From Bradyrhizobium iriomotense (GTDB lineage: Bacteria > Pseudomonadota > Alphaproteobacteria > Rhizobiales > Xanthobacteraceae): a stretch of DNA of 64,000 nt. The stretch is from NCBI RefSeq assembly GCF_030160715.1, contig NZ_BSOW01000002.1, positions 124,001 to 188,000 on the forward strand, given 5' to 3'. Positions 50,255 to 59,986 of this stretch are shown one piece after another. Both the position numbers and the translations under genes were made by a program. The notes beneath the pieces were generated by a model. The model searched no databases. It was not told the origin of the DNA and worked only from the letters and a program-made list of their open reading frames with translations. How positions within the stretch are numbered: position 1 is the stretch's first letter; every line of letters starts with the position of its first letter.

Positions 50255-51147
50255 GCCAGAATCAAGCTCAAGCTCAGGATCGTACCTTCACCGCCGCCAT
50301 GGTGCAGATGCGCACCGGCCTCCTGCCTGAACCGAGTTTCGAACAGGCGAGCAAGCTGATTCGAAAGGCGGCGGCGAACGGCGCGAACTACGTGCAGACG
50401 CCCGAAGTCAGCAACATGATGCAGCTGAACCGCAAGGCGCTGTTCGACCACCTCGCCAGCGAAGAGGACGACAAATCGCTGAAAGCCTATCGCGCTCTCG
50501 CCGCCGAATTGAAGATCCATCTGCACATCGGCTCGCTGGCGCTGCGCTACTCGCCGGAGAAGGCGGTCAACCGCTCCTTCCTGCTCGGGCCCGACGGTAA
50601 GCTGCTGGCGAGCTACGACAAGATCCATATGTTCGACATCGAGCTGCCGGACGGCGAGAGCTATCGCGAATCCGCCAACTACCAGCCGGGCGAGACGGCG
50701 GTGATCTCCGACCTGCCCTGGGGCCGTGTCGGGCTCACGATCTGCTACGACGTGCGCTTCCCCGCGCTCTATCGCGCGCTCGCCGAGGCCGGCGCGTCGT
50801 TCATCACCGTGCCCTCCGCCTTCACCCGCAAGACCGGCGAAGCGCATTGGCATGTGCTGCTGCGCTCGCGCGCGATCGAGACCGGCTGCTTCGTGTTTGC
50901 CGCGGCGCAGGCCGGCCTGCATGAGAACAAGCGCGAGACTTTTGGTCACTCCCTGATCATCGATCCCTGGGGCGAGATCCTCGCCGAGGGCGATGTCGAG
51001 CCCGGCATCATCATGGCCAAGATCGATCCGGCCAAGGTCGAGACCGCGCGCAGGGCGATCCCATCGCTGCAACACGGCCGCCGCTTCGGCGTCGCCGATC
51101 CGAAGGCCGGTCCTGATCATCTGCATCTGGTGCGGGGATCGGCATGA
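50251..51147 (+). CDS. Carbon-nitrogen hydrolase (nitrilase superfamily, Nit1-like)
   Basis: A 298-residue nitrilase-fold hydrolase. The catalytic Glu52 (TPEVSN), Lys124 (YDKIHMFD) and Cys165 ([20 protein letters not shown]) are all visible. Nit1-type members act as amidases that repair deaminated glutathione, which would fit the neighbouring glutaredoxin; the substrate is inferred. ATG 50251 overlaps the glutaredoxin stop (ATGA), and its own stop overlaps the DUF1178 ATG. Confidence 0.9.
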   Translation: MSQNQAQAQDRTFTAAMVQMRTGLLPEPSFEQASKLIRKAAANGANYVQTPEVSNMMQLNRKALFDHLASEEDDKSLKAYRALAAELKIHLHIGSLALRYSPEKAVNRSFLLGPDGKLLASYDKIHMFDIELPDGESYRESANYQPGETAVISDLPWGRVGLTICYDVRFPALYRALAEAGASFITVPSAFTRKTGEAHWHVLLRSRAIETGCFVFAAAQAGLHENKRETFGHSLIIDPWGEILAEGDVEPGIIMAKIDPAKVETARRAIPSLQHGRRFGVADPKAGPDHLHLVRGSA

Positions 51148-51623
51148 TCCGCTATGCGCTCCGCTGCGAGCGGGACCACGAGTTCGAAAGCTGGTTCCAG
51201 AGCTCGTCGGCTTACGATCAGCAGGTCAAGCGCAAGCTCGTGACCTGCCCGATCTGCGGCTCGGCCAAGGTCGACAAGGCGATCATGGCGCCGCGCATCG
51301 TCGGCAAGAAGGGCCGCGAGCGCGCCGCACCCGAGCCGACCGCGCCCGCGCCGACGACGGAGGTCGCGCAGCAGACGCCGACGTCGCTGATGCTGGCGCA
51401 GGAGCGCGAGCTGCGCACCAAGCTGAAGGAATTGCGCGACCACATCGTGAAGCATGCCGACAATGTCGGCGAACGCTTCCCGAACGAAGCCCGCGCCATG
51501 CATTATGGCGACAAGGAGCACCGCCCGATCTACGGCGAGGCCTCGCCCGATGAGGCCAAGGCGCTGATCGACGAAGGCATCGAGGTGTCCCCGCTGCCGG
51601 TGCTGCCGGAAGACCGGAATTAG
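51144..51623 (+). CDS. DUF1178 family protein
   Basis: A 159-residue DUF1178 protein. The family N-terminus is [20 protein letters not shown], then a zinc-like CPICGS knuckle and KAIMAPRI. The C-terminal half (KLKELRDHIVKHADNVGERF, then EARAMHYGDKEHRPIYGEAS) is a family signature. No activity is established. It is last in the grxC-nitrilase-DUF1178 operon. Its stop overlaps the stop of the convergent EamA gene. Confidence 0.9.
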   Translation: MIRYALRCERDHEFESWFQSSSAYDQQVKRKLVTCPICGSAKVDKAIMAPRIVGKKGRERAAPEPTAPAPTTEVAQQTPTSLMLAQERELRTKLKELRDHIVKHADNVGERFPNEARAMHYGDKEHRPIYGEASPDEAKALIDEGIEVSPLPVLPEDRN

Positions 51624-52519
51624 GCGCCGATAAGTACCGCAACACCGATCACGATCAGCACGATTCCTGCGAGCTCGCGCGGTGAGACCGGCTGCTTGAA
51701 CGAGTAGTAGGCCACGCCCTGCGCGAACAGCACCTCGATCAGCGCGAGCGTGCGCACATTGGCCGCGGCCGTCAGCGCGAACGCCAGGAACCAGAATTGC
51801 GAGGCGAAGGCGCCCATGAAGCCGGCGAGCAGCGACGGCTTCCAGAGGCCGAGGATGGCCTGCAAGATTTTTGGTGCGCGCCAGAGCAGGTAGACCGTCA
51901 GGATCAGCGTCTGCACGAACAGGCCCAGCACCAGCGTGAACGAGGACGCCGTCACGAAGGAGACGCCGGGCACCGTGATGATCGCGCCGCGGAAGCCGAC
52001 GGCTGACAGCGCGAACGCCGCCGCGGCAACGAGGCCGATGATGGTCGGCTTCAATTCGGCAAAGCTCTTCTCGCCGCCGGGGCGCAGCGCTGTGATGACG
52101 ACACCGACGGTCGCGATCACGATCGCCAGCACTTTGAGCCAGGTCAGGTGATCGCCAAGGAAGACGAAGCCGAAGATCGCGGTCTGGATCGCTTCGGTCT
52201 TCAAATAAGCCGTCGTCACCACGAAGGAACGGTCGTTCATGGCAAGCAGCATCAAGCCGGTGGCGACGATCTGGCTGAGCGCACCGAGCAGGAGCCACGG
52301 CCAGAACTCGGATGGCGGCATGCTGAGATGATCGCCGGAAACGACCAGCACCAGGCCTAAGAACAGCACCGAGAACGGGAAGCCGAAGAGGAAGCGGATG
52401 TTAGTCGCGCCCCAGGTGCCCAGCGGCTTCGTGAGCGACCGCTGCATCGCATTGCGCGCGACCTGCCCGAGCGCAGCAATGACGGTGAAGGGAATCCAGA
52501 GGCTGGTGACGGTGAGCAT
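51620..52519 (-). CDS. EamA/DMT-superfamily transporter
   Basis: A 299-residue membrane protein with ten predicted helices arranged as two five-helix halves, the drug/metabolite transporter plan. Strongly hydrophobic segments include TVIAALGQVARNAMQ, FGFPFSVLFLGLVLVV, VLAIVIATVGVVITAL, and a C-terminal GIVLIVIGVAVLIGA. NDRSFVVTTAYLKTEAIQTA is the central loop motif. The substrate is unknown. It converges with DUF1178, the stop codons overlapping by three bases. Confidence 0.85.
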   Translation of the reverse strand: MLTVTSLWIPFTVIAALGQVARNAMQRSLTKPLGTWGATNIRFLFGFPFSVLFLGLVLVVSGDHLSMPPSEFWPWLLLGALSQIVATGLMLLAMNDRSFVVTTAYLKTEAIQTAIFGFVFLGDHLTWLKVLAIVIATVGVVITALRPGGEKSFAELKPTIIGLVAAAAFALSAVGFRGAIITVPGVSFVTASSFTLVLGLFVQTLILTVYLLWRAPKILQAILGLWKPSLLAGFMGAFASQFWFLAFALTAAANVRTLALIEVLFAQGVAYYSFKQPVSPRELAGIVLIVIGVAVLIGA

Positions 52520-52738
52520 GGGCGGGGGAGGACACTAGAGCAATATTCGTTGCTCAAACTGCCGACACGGCCTCAAGAGGTCAATTGGGGCCGAGTCATA
52601 GGAGCGATGCTTTCGGACCCAATTCTGTCGTCGTCCTGGACAAGCGAAGCGCAGATCCAGGCCCCATATGTGGACGGCCCCGTCTTTGTTGCTGCAGCGG
52701 GCCTCTTGCAGGCAGCTCGGCCTGTACGGGCAATCCCC

Positions 52739-53512
52739 TCACACCATCCCTTCCGCCACGACCATGTAGTTCACGTCCATGTCGGAGGAGAGGCCCCATT
52801 TGTCGGCGAAGGGCGAGTAGACGACGCCGGTCTGCTCGGTGATGACGAGGCGGTTGTCGAGGAGATGTTTGGCGAGCTCGTCGGGGGTCACGAACTTGTT
52901 CCACTCATGGGTGCCGCGCGGCAGCCAGCGCAGCACGTATTCGGCGCCGACGATGGCGAGCGCAAAGCTCTTCCAGTTGCGGTTCAACGTCGAGACCACC
53001 ATCAGCCCGTTCGGCTTCAGCATGGAAGCACAGCGGCTCAAGAACATGCCGACGTCGATGACGTGCTCCACCACCTCCATCGCCAGCACGATGTCGAAGC
53101 GCTCACGCGGATCGACCTCCTCCACCGTGGTGCAGCGATAGTCGATCGACAAATGCCCCTTGTTGGCATGCAGCTTTGCGGCCGCGATATTGCTTGCCGA
53201 GGGATCGATGCCGATGACCTGCGCCCCGAGCCGCGACAGCGGCTCGCAGAGCAGGCCCGCGCCGCAGCCGATGTCGAGCACGCGCAGGCCTCCGAGGCAG
53301 TTGAGGCTGCGCACGTTACGCTCGAACTTGCGGCAGGCCGCGTCGCGGATATAGCCGAGCCGCAGCGGATTGATCTTGTGCAGCGGCGCCATCTTGCCGT
53401 TGGGGTCCCACCACTCGGCCGAGAGCTTCGAGAACTTGGCGACCTCGCCGGCGTCGACGCTCGAGGCCTGGCTAACAATCGTGGGGGCGGAACTATTCTG
53501 CTGCATGTTCAT
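52739..53512 (-). CDS. ubiG: Ubiquinone biosynthesis O-methyltransferase UbiG
   Basis: A 257-residue SAM methyltransferase. FSKLSAEWWDPNGKMAPLHK and VLDIGCGAGLLCEPLSRLGA are the UbiG signature and SAM-binding motif I, then GIDPSASNIAAAKLHA and LAMEVVEHVIDVGMFL. It carries out both O-methylation steps in ubiquinone synthesis. The start may be 53512 (MNMQQNSS) or the second Met two codons in. The PH-domain gene follows upstream in the same direction with a small gap. Confidence 0.95.
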   Translation of the reverse strand: MNMQQNSSAPTIVSQASSVDAGEVAKFSKLSAEWWDPNGKMAPLHKINPLRLGYIRDAACRKFERNVRSLNCLGGLRVLDIGCGAGLLCEPLSRLGAQVIGIDPSASNIAAAKLHANKGHLSIDYRCTTVEEVDPRERFDIVLAMEVVEHVIDVGMFLSRCASMLKPNGLMVVSTLNRNWKSFALAIVGAEYVLRWLPRGTHEWNKFVTPDELAKHLLDNRLVITEQTGVVYSPFADKWGLSSDMDVNYMVVAEGMV

Positions 53513-53526
53513 GACAATGCGCCGTC

Positions 53527-53994
53527 CTACCGCACGGTGATCGAATTGCGGAAGGCGAGTGGAGACGAGATGGTCCGGATCTTCTCGACCCCCTCGCCCA
53601 CGCCGCGGATCGTCACATCGCCGTAGTTCAAGATGCGGCCCAGAATCGTCTGGTCGACATCGACACTTTCGACCTTGTCGAGGCTCATTTCAAAGGTCTT
53701 CCGGGTGATGAACCCGGTCTTATGCACAACCCTGAAATTGGTCACGTCGGTCTCGGTGGTGAAGCGGTGGAACCAGCCCTTCAGCGTCCAATAGAGGGCG
53801 CCCAGCGCCACCAGGCCCGAAGCCGCAAGACACAGCAGCACGAGGCCCTCTGTGGTCGTCTGCCGAGACATCAGAAGCAGAACCAGGGCCACGATCCAGG
53901 CCAGAATCGCCGGGAAATAGAAGATCCAGTGCGCATTGGTCGAATACAGCACCTTCTCGCCGGGCTGCAGGATCTCGTCGATATAACGCGCCAT
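53527..53994 (-). CDS. Bacterial PH-domain membrane protein (YdbS/bPH2-like)
   Basis: A 155-residue protein with two membrane helices (WIFYFPAILAWIVALVLLLM and GLVLLCLAASGLVALGALYW) and a C-terminal bacterial PH domain: TDVTNFRVVHKTGFITRKTF, EMSLDKVESVDVDQTILGRI, LNYGDVTIRGVGEGVEKIRT. The bPH2 family is membrane-anchored, without established function. Its opening YIDEILQPGEKVLYSTNAHW is conserved. It sits just upstream of ubiG (15 bp), so it may be co-transcribed with it. Confidence 0.88.
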   Translation of the reverse strand: MARYIDEILQPGEKVLYSTNAHWIFYFPAILAWIVALVLLLMSRQTTTEGLVLLCLAASGLVALGALYWTLKGWFHRFTTETDVTNFRVVHKTGFITRKTFEMSLDKVESVDVDQTILGRILNYGDVTIRGVGEGVEKIRTISSPLAFRNSITVR

Positions 53995-54141
53995 AACCTC
54001 GATTAACCCATTCCCCGCCCCAGCGGGTCCGTCAGGAACCGGCTTGCCCCCGGCGCCGCCGCTCTGTATACGCGCGGTCGGTAGCTACCCGCCCAGCGCG
54101 GGCCACCATACTGATCCTCAAGAGGGAATGCACGCGTCGTC

Positions 54142-55398
54142 ATGAGCCGCCTCGTGATGAAATTCGGCGGCACGTCCGTCGCCAATATCGAACGTATCCG
54201 CAACGTCGCACGCCATGTGAAGCGTGAGGTCGACGCCGGGCACGAGGTTGCCGTCGTGGTCTCGGCGATGTCCGGCAAGACCAACGAGCTGGTCGCCTGG
54301 TGCACCGAAGCGTCCCCGATGCACGATGCGCGCGAATACGACGCCGTGGTCGCCTCCGGCGAGCAGGTGACGTCGGGCCTCCTGGCCATCGTGCTCCAGG
54401 GCCTGGGCATCCAGGCCCGCTCCTGGCAGGGCTGGCAGATCCCCATCAAGACCAGCGACGCCCATGCGTCGGCCCGCATCGAGGACATCGACGGCACCGA
54501 GATCATCAATCGCTTCAAGGAGCGGAAAGAGGTCGCGGTCATCGCCGGCTTCCAGGGCATCAATCCCGAGACCGGCCGAATCACCACGCTCGGCCGCGGC
54601 GGCTCCGACACCTCCGCGGTCGCGATCGCCGCCGCCGTCAAGGCAGACCGCTGCGACATCTACACCGACGTCGATGGCGTCTACACCACCGACCCGCGCA
54701 TCGTGCCGAAGGCGCGCCGGCTCGACAAGATCGCGTTCGAGGACATGCTGGAACTGGCCTCCCAGGGCGCCAAGGTGCTCCAGGTCCGCTCGGTGGAACT
54801 CGGCATGGTCCACAACATGCCGATCTTCGTCCGTTCGAGCTTCGACAAGCCCGAGGACATCGACCCGCATGCCAACCAGCCGCCCGGCACGCTGATCTGC
54901 AGCGAGGAGGAGATCATGGAAAACCACGTCGTCACCGGCATCGCCTTCTCCAAGGACGAGGCCCAGATCTCGGTGCGCCAGATCGAGGACAAGCCGGGTG
55001 TCGCCGCCTCGATCTTCGGGCCGCTCGCGGATGCCAACATCAACGTCGACATGATCGTGCAGAACGTTTCCGAGGACGGCAAGACCACAGACCTGACCTT
55101 CACGGTGCCGGCGACCGACTATGCCCGCGCCAGGGACACGATCACCGCTGCCAAGGGCAAGATCGGCTACGCCCGGCTCGACAGCGCTACCGACGTCGCC
55201 AAAATCTCCGTGATCGGCAGCGGCATGCGCAGCCATGCCGGCGTCGCCGCCCAGGCGTTCTCGGCCCTCGCCGCGCGGAATATCAACATCCGCGCCATCA
55301 CAACGTCCGAGATCAAATTCTCGGTTTTGATCGACACCGCGTATACCGAGCTTGCGGTGCGGACCCTGCACACGCTCTACGGTCTCGATCAGGTTTAG
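54142..55398 (+). CDS. lysC: Aspartate kinase (lysine-sensitive type)
   Basis: A 418-residue aspartokinase. KFGGTS (residues 7-12), the catalytic block TLGRGGSDTSAVAIAAAVKA, and DIYTDVDGVYTTDPRIVPKA are intact. From about residue 265, two ACT domains follow (KPGVAASIFGPLADANINVD, and AGVAAQAFSALAARNINIRA), where lysine or threonine feedback binds. It starts the aspartate-family pathway. It is followed by a perfect palindrome (55425-55454), then ptsP. ATG 54142 is the natural start. Confidence 0.97.
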   Translation: MSRLVMKFGGTSVANIERIRNVARHVKREVDAGHEVAVVVSAMSGKTNELVAWCTEASPMHDAREYDAVVASGEQVTSGLLAIVLQGLGIQARSWQGWQIPIKTSDAHASARIEDIDGTEIINRFKERKEVAVIAGFQGINPETGRITTLGRGGSDTSAVAIAAAVKADRCDIYTDVDGVYTTDPRIVPKARRLDKIAFEDMLELASQGAKVLQVRSVELGMVHNMPIFVRSSFDKPEDIDPHANQPPGTLICSEEEIMENHVVTGIAFSKDEAQISVRQIEDKPGVAASIFGPLADANINVDMIVQNVSEDGKTTDLTFTVPATDYARARDTITAAKGKIGYARLDSATDVAKISVIGSGMRSHAGVAAQAFSALAARNINIRAITTSEIKFSVLIDTAYTELAVRTLHTLYGLDQV

Positions 55399-55424
55399 AC
55401 GAATTTTCTGTTAGCGGCCGCAGC

Positions 55425-55454
55425 AAACGCGAAGGTGTACACACCTTCGCGTTT
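55425..55454. terminator. Perfect 14-bp inverted repeat after lysC
   Basis: AAACGCGAAGGTGT, AC, ACACCTTCGCGTTT: 14-bp perfect arms with a two-bp spacer, 27 bp past the lysC stop. It would form a strong hairpin in RNA. Only GTTTGG follows, and another inverted repeat, GCGTTTTGCTTGGCAAAACA, sits next to it, so it may be a terminator with a poor tail, or a protein-binding site. Confidence 0.5.
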
Positions 55455-55684
55455 GGCAGGCGTTTTGCTTGGCAAAACAAGCCTCAATTCGCTATACGGC
55501 GAACAGGGTGGGCTGCCGCAGACTGTGCCCCAGTCCAGGCGGTGCCGACTCGGCACAAGCGCCAAGTCAAAGAAGATTTGGGCTTGCGTCGACGCCGGAC
55601 GAGCAAATTTGTTGTTTCTCTGGAGTTTTGGGCCAGCCGCCGGCTACCCCGCCGGGCCAGGCAGATGGAGGAGATTGACGGCAC

Positions 55685-57952
55685 ATGCGGAGCGCGTCGG
55701 GAGGTCCCCGCGTCTTGTTGAGACGGCTCCGCGAAACCATGGCGGAGCAGGTCTCGGCCCAGGAGCGGCTGGACAAGATCGTGGTGCTGATCGCCGCCAA
55801 CATGGTGGCCGAGGTGTGCTCGGTCTATGTGCTGCGCGTCGACAACACCCTCGAGCTCTACGCCACCGAAGGCCTCAATCGCGAGGCGGTGCACCACACG
55901 GTGCTGAGCGCCCATGAGGGCCTGGTCGGCCTCGTGGCCAGCGAGGCGACGCCGCTCAACCTGAGCGATGCGCAGAGCCATCCGGCCTTCTCGTTCCGTC
56001 CCGAGACCGGCGAAGAGATCTACCACTCCTTCCTCGGCGTGCCGATCCTGCGCGCCGGCAACACGCTCGGCGTGCTGGTGGTGCAGAACCGCGCCAAGCG
56101 CACCTATGTCGAGGAGGAGCTGGAGGCGCTGCAGACCACCGCCATGGTGCTGGCGGAGCTGATCGCCTCGGGCGAATTGTCCGCGCTGGCCCAGCCCGGC
56201 CTCGAGCCGGCGGCGCGCACCGCCATGCAGAAGGTCGGCGCCATCCTGTCCGAAGGCATTGCGCTCGGCCACGTCGTGCTGCACGAGCCGCGCGTCGTCA
56301 TCAAGGATTACATCGCCGAGGATCTGCAGAAGGAAATCAAGCGGCTCGACACCGCGCTCGCCAAGCTGCGCTCCGACCTCGACCGCATGCTGGAGCGCGG
56401 CGACGTCGCCGAGGGCGGTGAGCATCGCGACGTGCTGGAAGCCTATCGCATGTTCGCCAACGACCAGGGTTGGTCGCACAAGCTGCATGAAGCGGTCGCG
56501 ACCGGCCTCACCGCGGAAGCCGCGGTCGAGCGCGTGCAGTCCGACACCCGCGCGCGCATGCTGCGCTCCACCGACCCCTATTTGCGCGACCGCCTGCACG
56601 ATCTCGAAGATCTCGGCTATCGGTTGATGCGGCAGCTCGTCGGCCAGGATCACGCGCCGTCGCGCGAGCAACTGCCCGACAACGCCATCGTCATCGCGCG
56701 CGCGATGGGGCCGGCAGCGCTGCTCGACTACGACCGCAAGCGGCTGCGCGGCATCGTGCTGGAGGAAGGCACCGCCAACTCGCATGTCTCGATCGTGGCG
56801 CGCGCGCTCGGCATCCCCGCGGTCGGCGAGGTGCCGAACGCGCCGGGCATCGCCGATCCCGGCGACGCCATCATCGTCGACGGCACCTCGGGCTCGATCT
56901 ATGTGCGGCCCTCGCAGGAGATCGAGGCGGCCTATGCGGAGCGCGTGCGCTTCCGCGCCCGCCGCCAGGCGCAATATCTGGCCCTGCGCGACCGGCCCTG
57001 CGTCACCAAGGACGGCGAGGCGGTCGAGCTGATGATCAACGCGGGTCTGGCGATCGACCTGCCGCATATCGACGACACCGGCAGCGCCGGCATCGGCCTG
57101 TTCCGCACCGAGTTGCAATTCATGGTCGGCCAGAGCCTGCCGCGCACCAGCGACCAGCTCGCGCTCTACCGCACCGTGCTCGATGCCGCCGGCACCAAGC
57201 CCGTCACCTTCCGCACGCTCGACATCGGCGGCGACAAGGCGCTGCCCTACATGGAGGCGGTAATCGAGGAAAATCCTGCGCTCGGCTGGCGCGCGATCCG
57301 GCTCGGCCTCGATCGCCCCGGCCTGCTGCGCGGCCAGATCCGCGCGCTGTTGCGCGCCGGCGGCGGCCGGGCGCTGCGCGTGATGTTCCCGATGATCTCC
57401 GAGGTTGCCGAATTCGATTCGGCGAAGGCGCTGGTCGAGCGCGAGCTGACATATTTGCGCCAGCACGGCCATACCCTGCCGGAGCGCATCGACATCGGTA
57501 CCATGGTCGAGGTGCCGGCGCTGCTCTATCAGCTCGACGAGCTCCTGAAGAAGGTCGACTTCATCTCGGTCGGCTCCAACGATTTGTTCCAGTTCCTGTT
57601 CGCGGTCGATCGCGGCAACGCCAAGGTCTCGGAGCGCTTCGACACCATGTCGGCGCCGATCCTGCGCGTGCTGCGCGAGATCGTACGCAAGTCCAAAACC
57701 GCGAAGAAGTCCGTCTCGCTGTGCGGCGAGATGGCGTCCAAGCCGATCGGCGCGCTGGCGCTGATCGCGATGGGCTACCGCTCGCTGTCACTGTCGGCGA
57801 CCGCGCTCGGGCCGGTGAAGGCGATGATCCTCGACCTCGACGCCAAGAAGGCCGGCGCGATGCTCGATCCGCTGCTGGACGCGCCGACCGGCACCGTCTC
57901 GATCCGGCAGAAGCTGACGCAATTTGCCGAGGCCGAAGGGCTGTCGTTGTAG
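55685..57952 (+). CDS. ptsP: PEP-protein phosphotransferase PtsP (EI-Ntr)
   Basis: A 755-residue Enzyme I of the nitrogen-type phosphotransferase system. An N-terminal GAF domain (about residues 20-165, RLDKIVVLIAANMVAEVCSV) is followed by the phosphohistidine domain with His367 in EGTANSHVSIVARALGIPAV, then the PEP-binding barrel with GIGLFRTELQFM, RTLDIGGDKALPYM and FISVGSNDLFQFLFAVDRGN. It phosphorylates NPr, which regulates nitrogen, potassium and other systems. GAF domains bind glutamine or 2-oxoglutarate. ATG 55685 is the accepted start. Confidence 0.95.
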   Translation: MRSASGGPRVLLRRLRETMAEQVSAQERLDKIVVLIAANMVAEVCSVYVLRVDNTLELYATEGLNREAVHHTVLSAHEGLVGLVASEATPLNLSDAQSHPAFSFRPETGEEIYHSFLGVPILRAGNTLGVLVVQNRAKRTYVEEELEALQTTAMVLAELIASGELSALAQPGLEPAARTAMQKVGAILSEGIALGHVVLHEPRVVIKDYIAEDLQKEIKRLDTALAKLRSDLDRMLERGDVAEGGEHRDVLEAYRMFANDQGWSHKLHEAVATGLTAEAAVERVQSDTRARMLRSTDPYLRDRLHDLEDLGYRLMRQLVGQDHAPSREQLPDNAIVIARAMGPAALLDYDRKRLRGIVLEEGTANSHVSIVARALGIPAVGEVPNAPGIADPGDAIIVDGTSGSIYVRPSQEIEAAYAERVRFRARRQAQYLALRDRPCVTKDGEAVELMINAGLAIDLPHIDDTGSAGIGLFRTELQFMVGQSLPRTSDQLALYRTVLDAAGTKPVTFRTLDIGGDKALPYMEAVIEENPALGWRAIRLGLDRPGLLRGQIRALLRAGGGRALRVMFPMISEVAEFDSAKALVERELTYLRQHGHTLPERIDIGTMVEVPALLYQLDELLKKVDFISVGSNDLFQFLFAVDRGNAKVSERFDTMSAPILRVLREIVRKSKTAKKSVSLCGEMASKPIGALALIAMGYRSLSLSATALGPVKAMILDLDAKKAGAMLDPLLDAPTGTVSIRQKLTQFAEAEGLSL

Positions 57953-57990
57953 CGGGCCGGTCCGAAAGCCGACCCGCCCCGCCCCTTTTT
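57952..57990 (+). terminator. Candidate intrinsic terminator or attenuator between ptsP and prfA
   Basis: GCGGG-C-CGG paired with CCG-A-CCCGC around the loop, then CCCCGCCCC and TTTTT. The stem has one mismatch and the T run is 8 bases away, so it is weak. It lies directly in front of prfA (start 58009). Confidence 0.35.
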
Positions 57991-58008
57991 GCATCTGAGA
58001 CTTGAACG

Positions 58009-59094
58009 ATGTCGTCACTCCCTGAAGCCAAACTGGACGTCCTGCTTGCGCATCACGCTTCCCTCGAAGCCGAGTCGCTTGGTCAGCTCTCCTCCGAGCG
58101 CTATGTGCAGGTCACGCGCGAGCTCGCGGAGATCACGCCGCTGATCGACGCCGTGAAGACCTATCGGTCTGCGGTGAAGGAACTCGCCGACGCCGAGGCG
58201 CTGATCGCCGATCCTGCAACGGACGCCGAGATGCGCGGCATGGCGGAGGCCGAGCGCGACGAGCTCTCGCCAAAAATCGAGGATCTCGTGCAGAAGATCC
58301 GCGTAGCGCTCCTGCCAAAGGATGCCATGGACGACCGCAACGTGGTGCTGGAAATCCGCGCCGGCACCGGCGGCGACGAGGCCTCGCTGTTCGCCGGCGA
58401 CCTGTTCCGGATGTACGAGCGTTTTGCCGGCTTGCAGGGCTGGAAGGTCGAGGTGATCTCGGCGAGCGAAGGCACCGTCGGCGGCTACAAGGAGATCATC
58501 GCCGAGGTGCAGGGCCGCGGCGCGTTCTCCAAGCTGAAGTTCGAATCCGGCGTGCACCGCGTGCAGCGCGTGCCCGACACCGAGACGCAAGGCCGCATCC
58601 ATACCTCCGCTGCCACGGTCGCCGTGCTGCCGGAGGTCGAGGATGTCGACGTCGACATCAAGAACGAGGATCTGCGCATCGAGACCATGCGTGCGCAGGG
58701 CGCGGGCGGCCAGCACGTCAACAAGACGGAATCGGCGATCCGCATCACCCACATTCCGACCGGCATCGTCGTGATGATGCAGGACAGCCGCTCGCAGCAC
58801 AAAAATCGCGCCTCGGCGATGAACATCCTGCGCTCGCGCATCTACGACGCCGAACGCCAGCGCGTCGAAGCGGCGCGCTCGGCCGACCGCAAGGAGAAGG
58901 TCGGCTCCGGCGACCGCAGCGAGCGGATCCGCACCTACAACTTTCCGCAAGGGCGCGTCACCGACCATCGCATCAATCTGACGCTCTACAAGCTGCCGCA
59001 AGTGATCGCGGGAGAATCGCTCGGCGAACTGGTCGACGCGCTGACCACGGAGCATCAGGCCGCCCAGCTCGCGGCGCAAGGCGCTGCGGCGTGA
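58009..59094 (+). CDS. prfA: Peptide chain release factor 1
   Basis: A 361-residue RF1. The catalytic GGQ (residues 233-235) is in [20 protein letters not shown], and other signatures are [38 protein letters not shown] and [19 protein letters not shown]. It recognises UAA and UAG. The N-terminus [20 protein letters not shown] is normal. prmC follows immediately, the standard arrangement because PrmC methylates the GGQ glutamine. Confidence 0.97.
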   Translation: MSSLPEAKLDVLLAHHASLEAESLGQLSSERYVQVTRELAEITPLIDAVKTYRSAVKELADAEALIADPATDAEMRGMAEAERDELSPKIEDLVQKIRVALLPKDAMDDRNVVLEIRAGTGGDEASLFAGDLFRMYERFAGLQGWKVEVISASEGTVGGYKEIIAEVQGRGAFSKLKFESGVHRVQRVPDTETQGRIHTSAATVAVLPEVEDVDVDIKNEDLRIETMRAQGAGGQHVNKTESAIRITHIPTGIVVMMQDSRSQHKNRASAMNILRSRIYDAERQRVEAARSADRKEKVGSGDRSERIRTYNFPQGRVTDHRINLTLYKLPQVIAGESLGELVDALTTEHQAAQLAAQGAAA

Positions 59095-59101
59095 CGGGCT
59101 C

Positions 59102-59986
59102 GTGAGCAACTCCTTCACCGGACAATCGATCGAGAGCGCACGGCGCGTGCTGGCGGCGCGGCTGAGATCGGCCGCCATCGACGAGGCCGAGATCGAGGCG
59201 CGCCTGCTCGTTGGGGCTGTGCTGGGCCTCGACCTGACGGGGCTGATCACGCAAGCGGCGCGGCGACTCAAGGCGACCGAGGCCGCGCAGCTCGAACGAT
59301 ACGCGCAGCGGCGCCTCGTGGGCGAACCGGTCGCGCGCATTCTCGGGTCCAAGGAATTTTGGGGCCTCAGCTTTCAGCTCTCGGACGCAACGCTGGTGCC
59401 GCGGCCCGACACCGAGACCGTCGTCGAGCTGGCGCTGGAGATTTTTCGCGAAAGTCCCGTCTCTGGAAGAGCGCCGCGGATCGTCGATATCGGCGTCGGT
59501 TCGGGCGCGATCCTGCTTGCACTGTTGCATGAGATTCCGGATGCATTCGGGGTCGGCACCGATGTCAGCCTGACCGCGCTCGGCACCGCAAAGAGCAATG
59601 CCGCAGCGCTTGGCCTTGCCGACCGTTCCGCCTTCATCGCCTGCTACTATGCGGCCGCACTCGCGGGTCCCATCGATCTGATCGTGTCGAACCCGCCCTA
59701 CATTCCCTCGGGCGACATCGCGAATTTGAGCGTCGAGGTCCGCGACTACGATCCGCGCCTCGCGCTCGACGGCGGCAATGATGGCTTCGACGCCTACCGC
59801 GCCCTGATCCCGCAGGCGGCCCAGCTTCTGGCCCCCGGCGGAGCCCTGGTGGTGGAGGCCGGACAAGGTCAGGCACGCGGCATTGAAACCTTGATGGCGG
59901 CTGCGGCGTTAGAGGTGGAGAGACCGCCCAAGGCTGATCTGGCGGGCGTCTTAAGGGCCGTGTCGGCCCGAAAAATGCCCCCATAA
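59102..59986 (+). CDS. prmC: Release factor glutamine methyltransferase PrmC
   Basis: A 294-residue SAM methyltransferase with NPPY (residues 197-200) in LIVSNPPYIPSGDIANLSVE, the motif that binds the target glutamine. SAM motif I is VDIGVGSGAILLALLHE, after VPRPDTETVVELAL. It methylates GGQ of RF1. It starts at GTG 59102, seven bases past the prfA stop, so both are coexpressed. Confidence 0.95.
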   Translation: MSNSFTGQSIESARRVLAARLRSAAIDEAEIEARLLVGAVLGLDLTGLITQAARRLKATEAAQLERYAQRRLVGEPVARILGSKEFWGLSFQLSDATLVPRPDTETVVELALEIFRESPVSGRAPRIVDIGVGSGAILLALLHEIPDAFGVGTDVSLTALGTAKSNAAALGLADRSAFIACYYAAALAGPIDLIVSNPPYIPSGDIANLSVEVRDYDPRLALDGGNDGFDAYRALIPQAAQLLAPGGALVVEAGQGQARGIETLMAAAALEVERPPKADLAGVLRAVSARKMPP

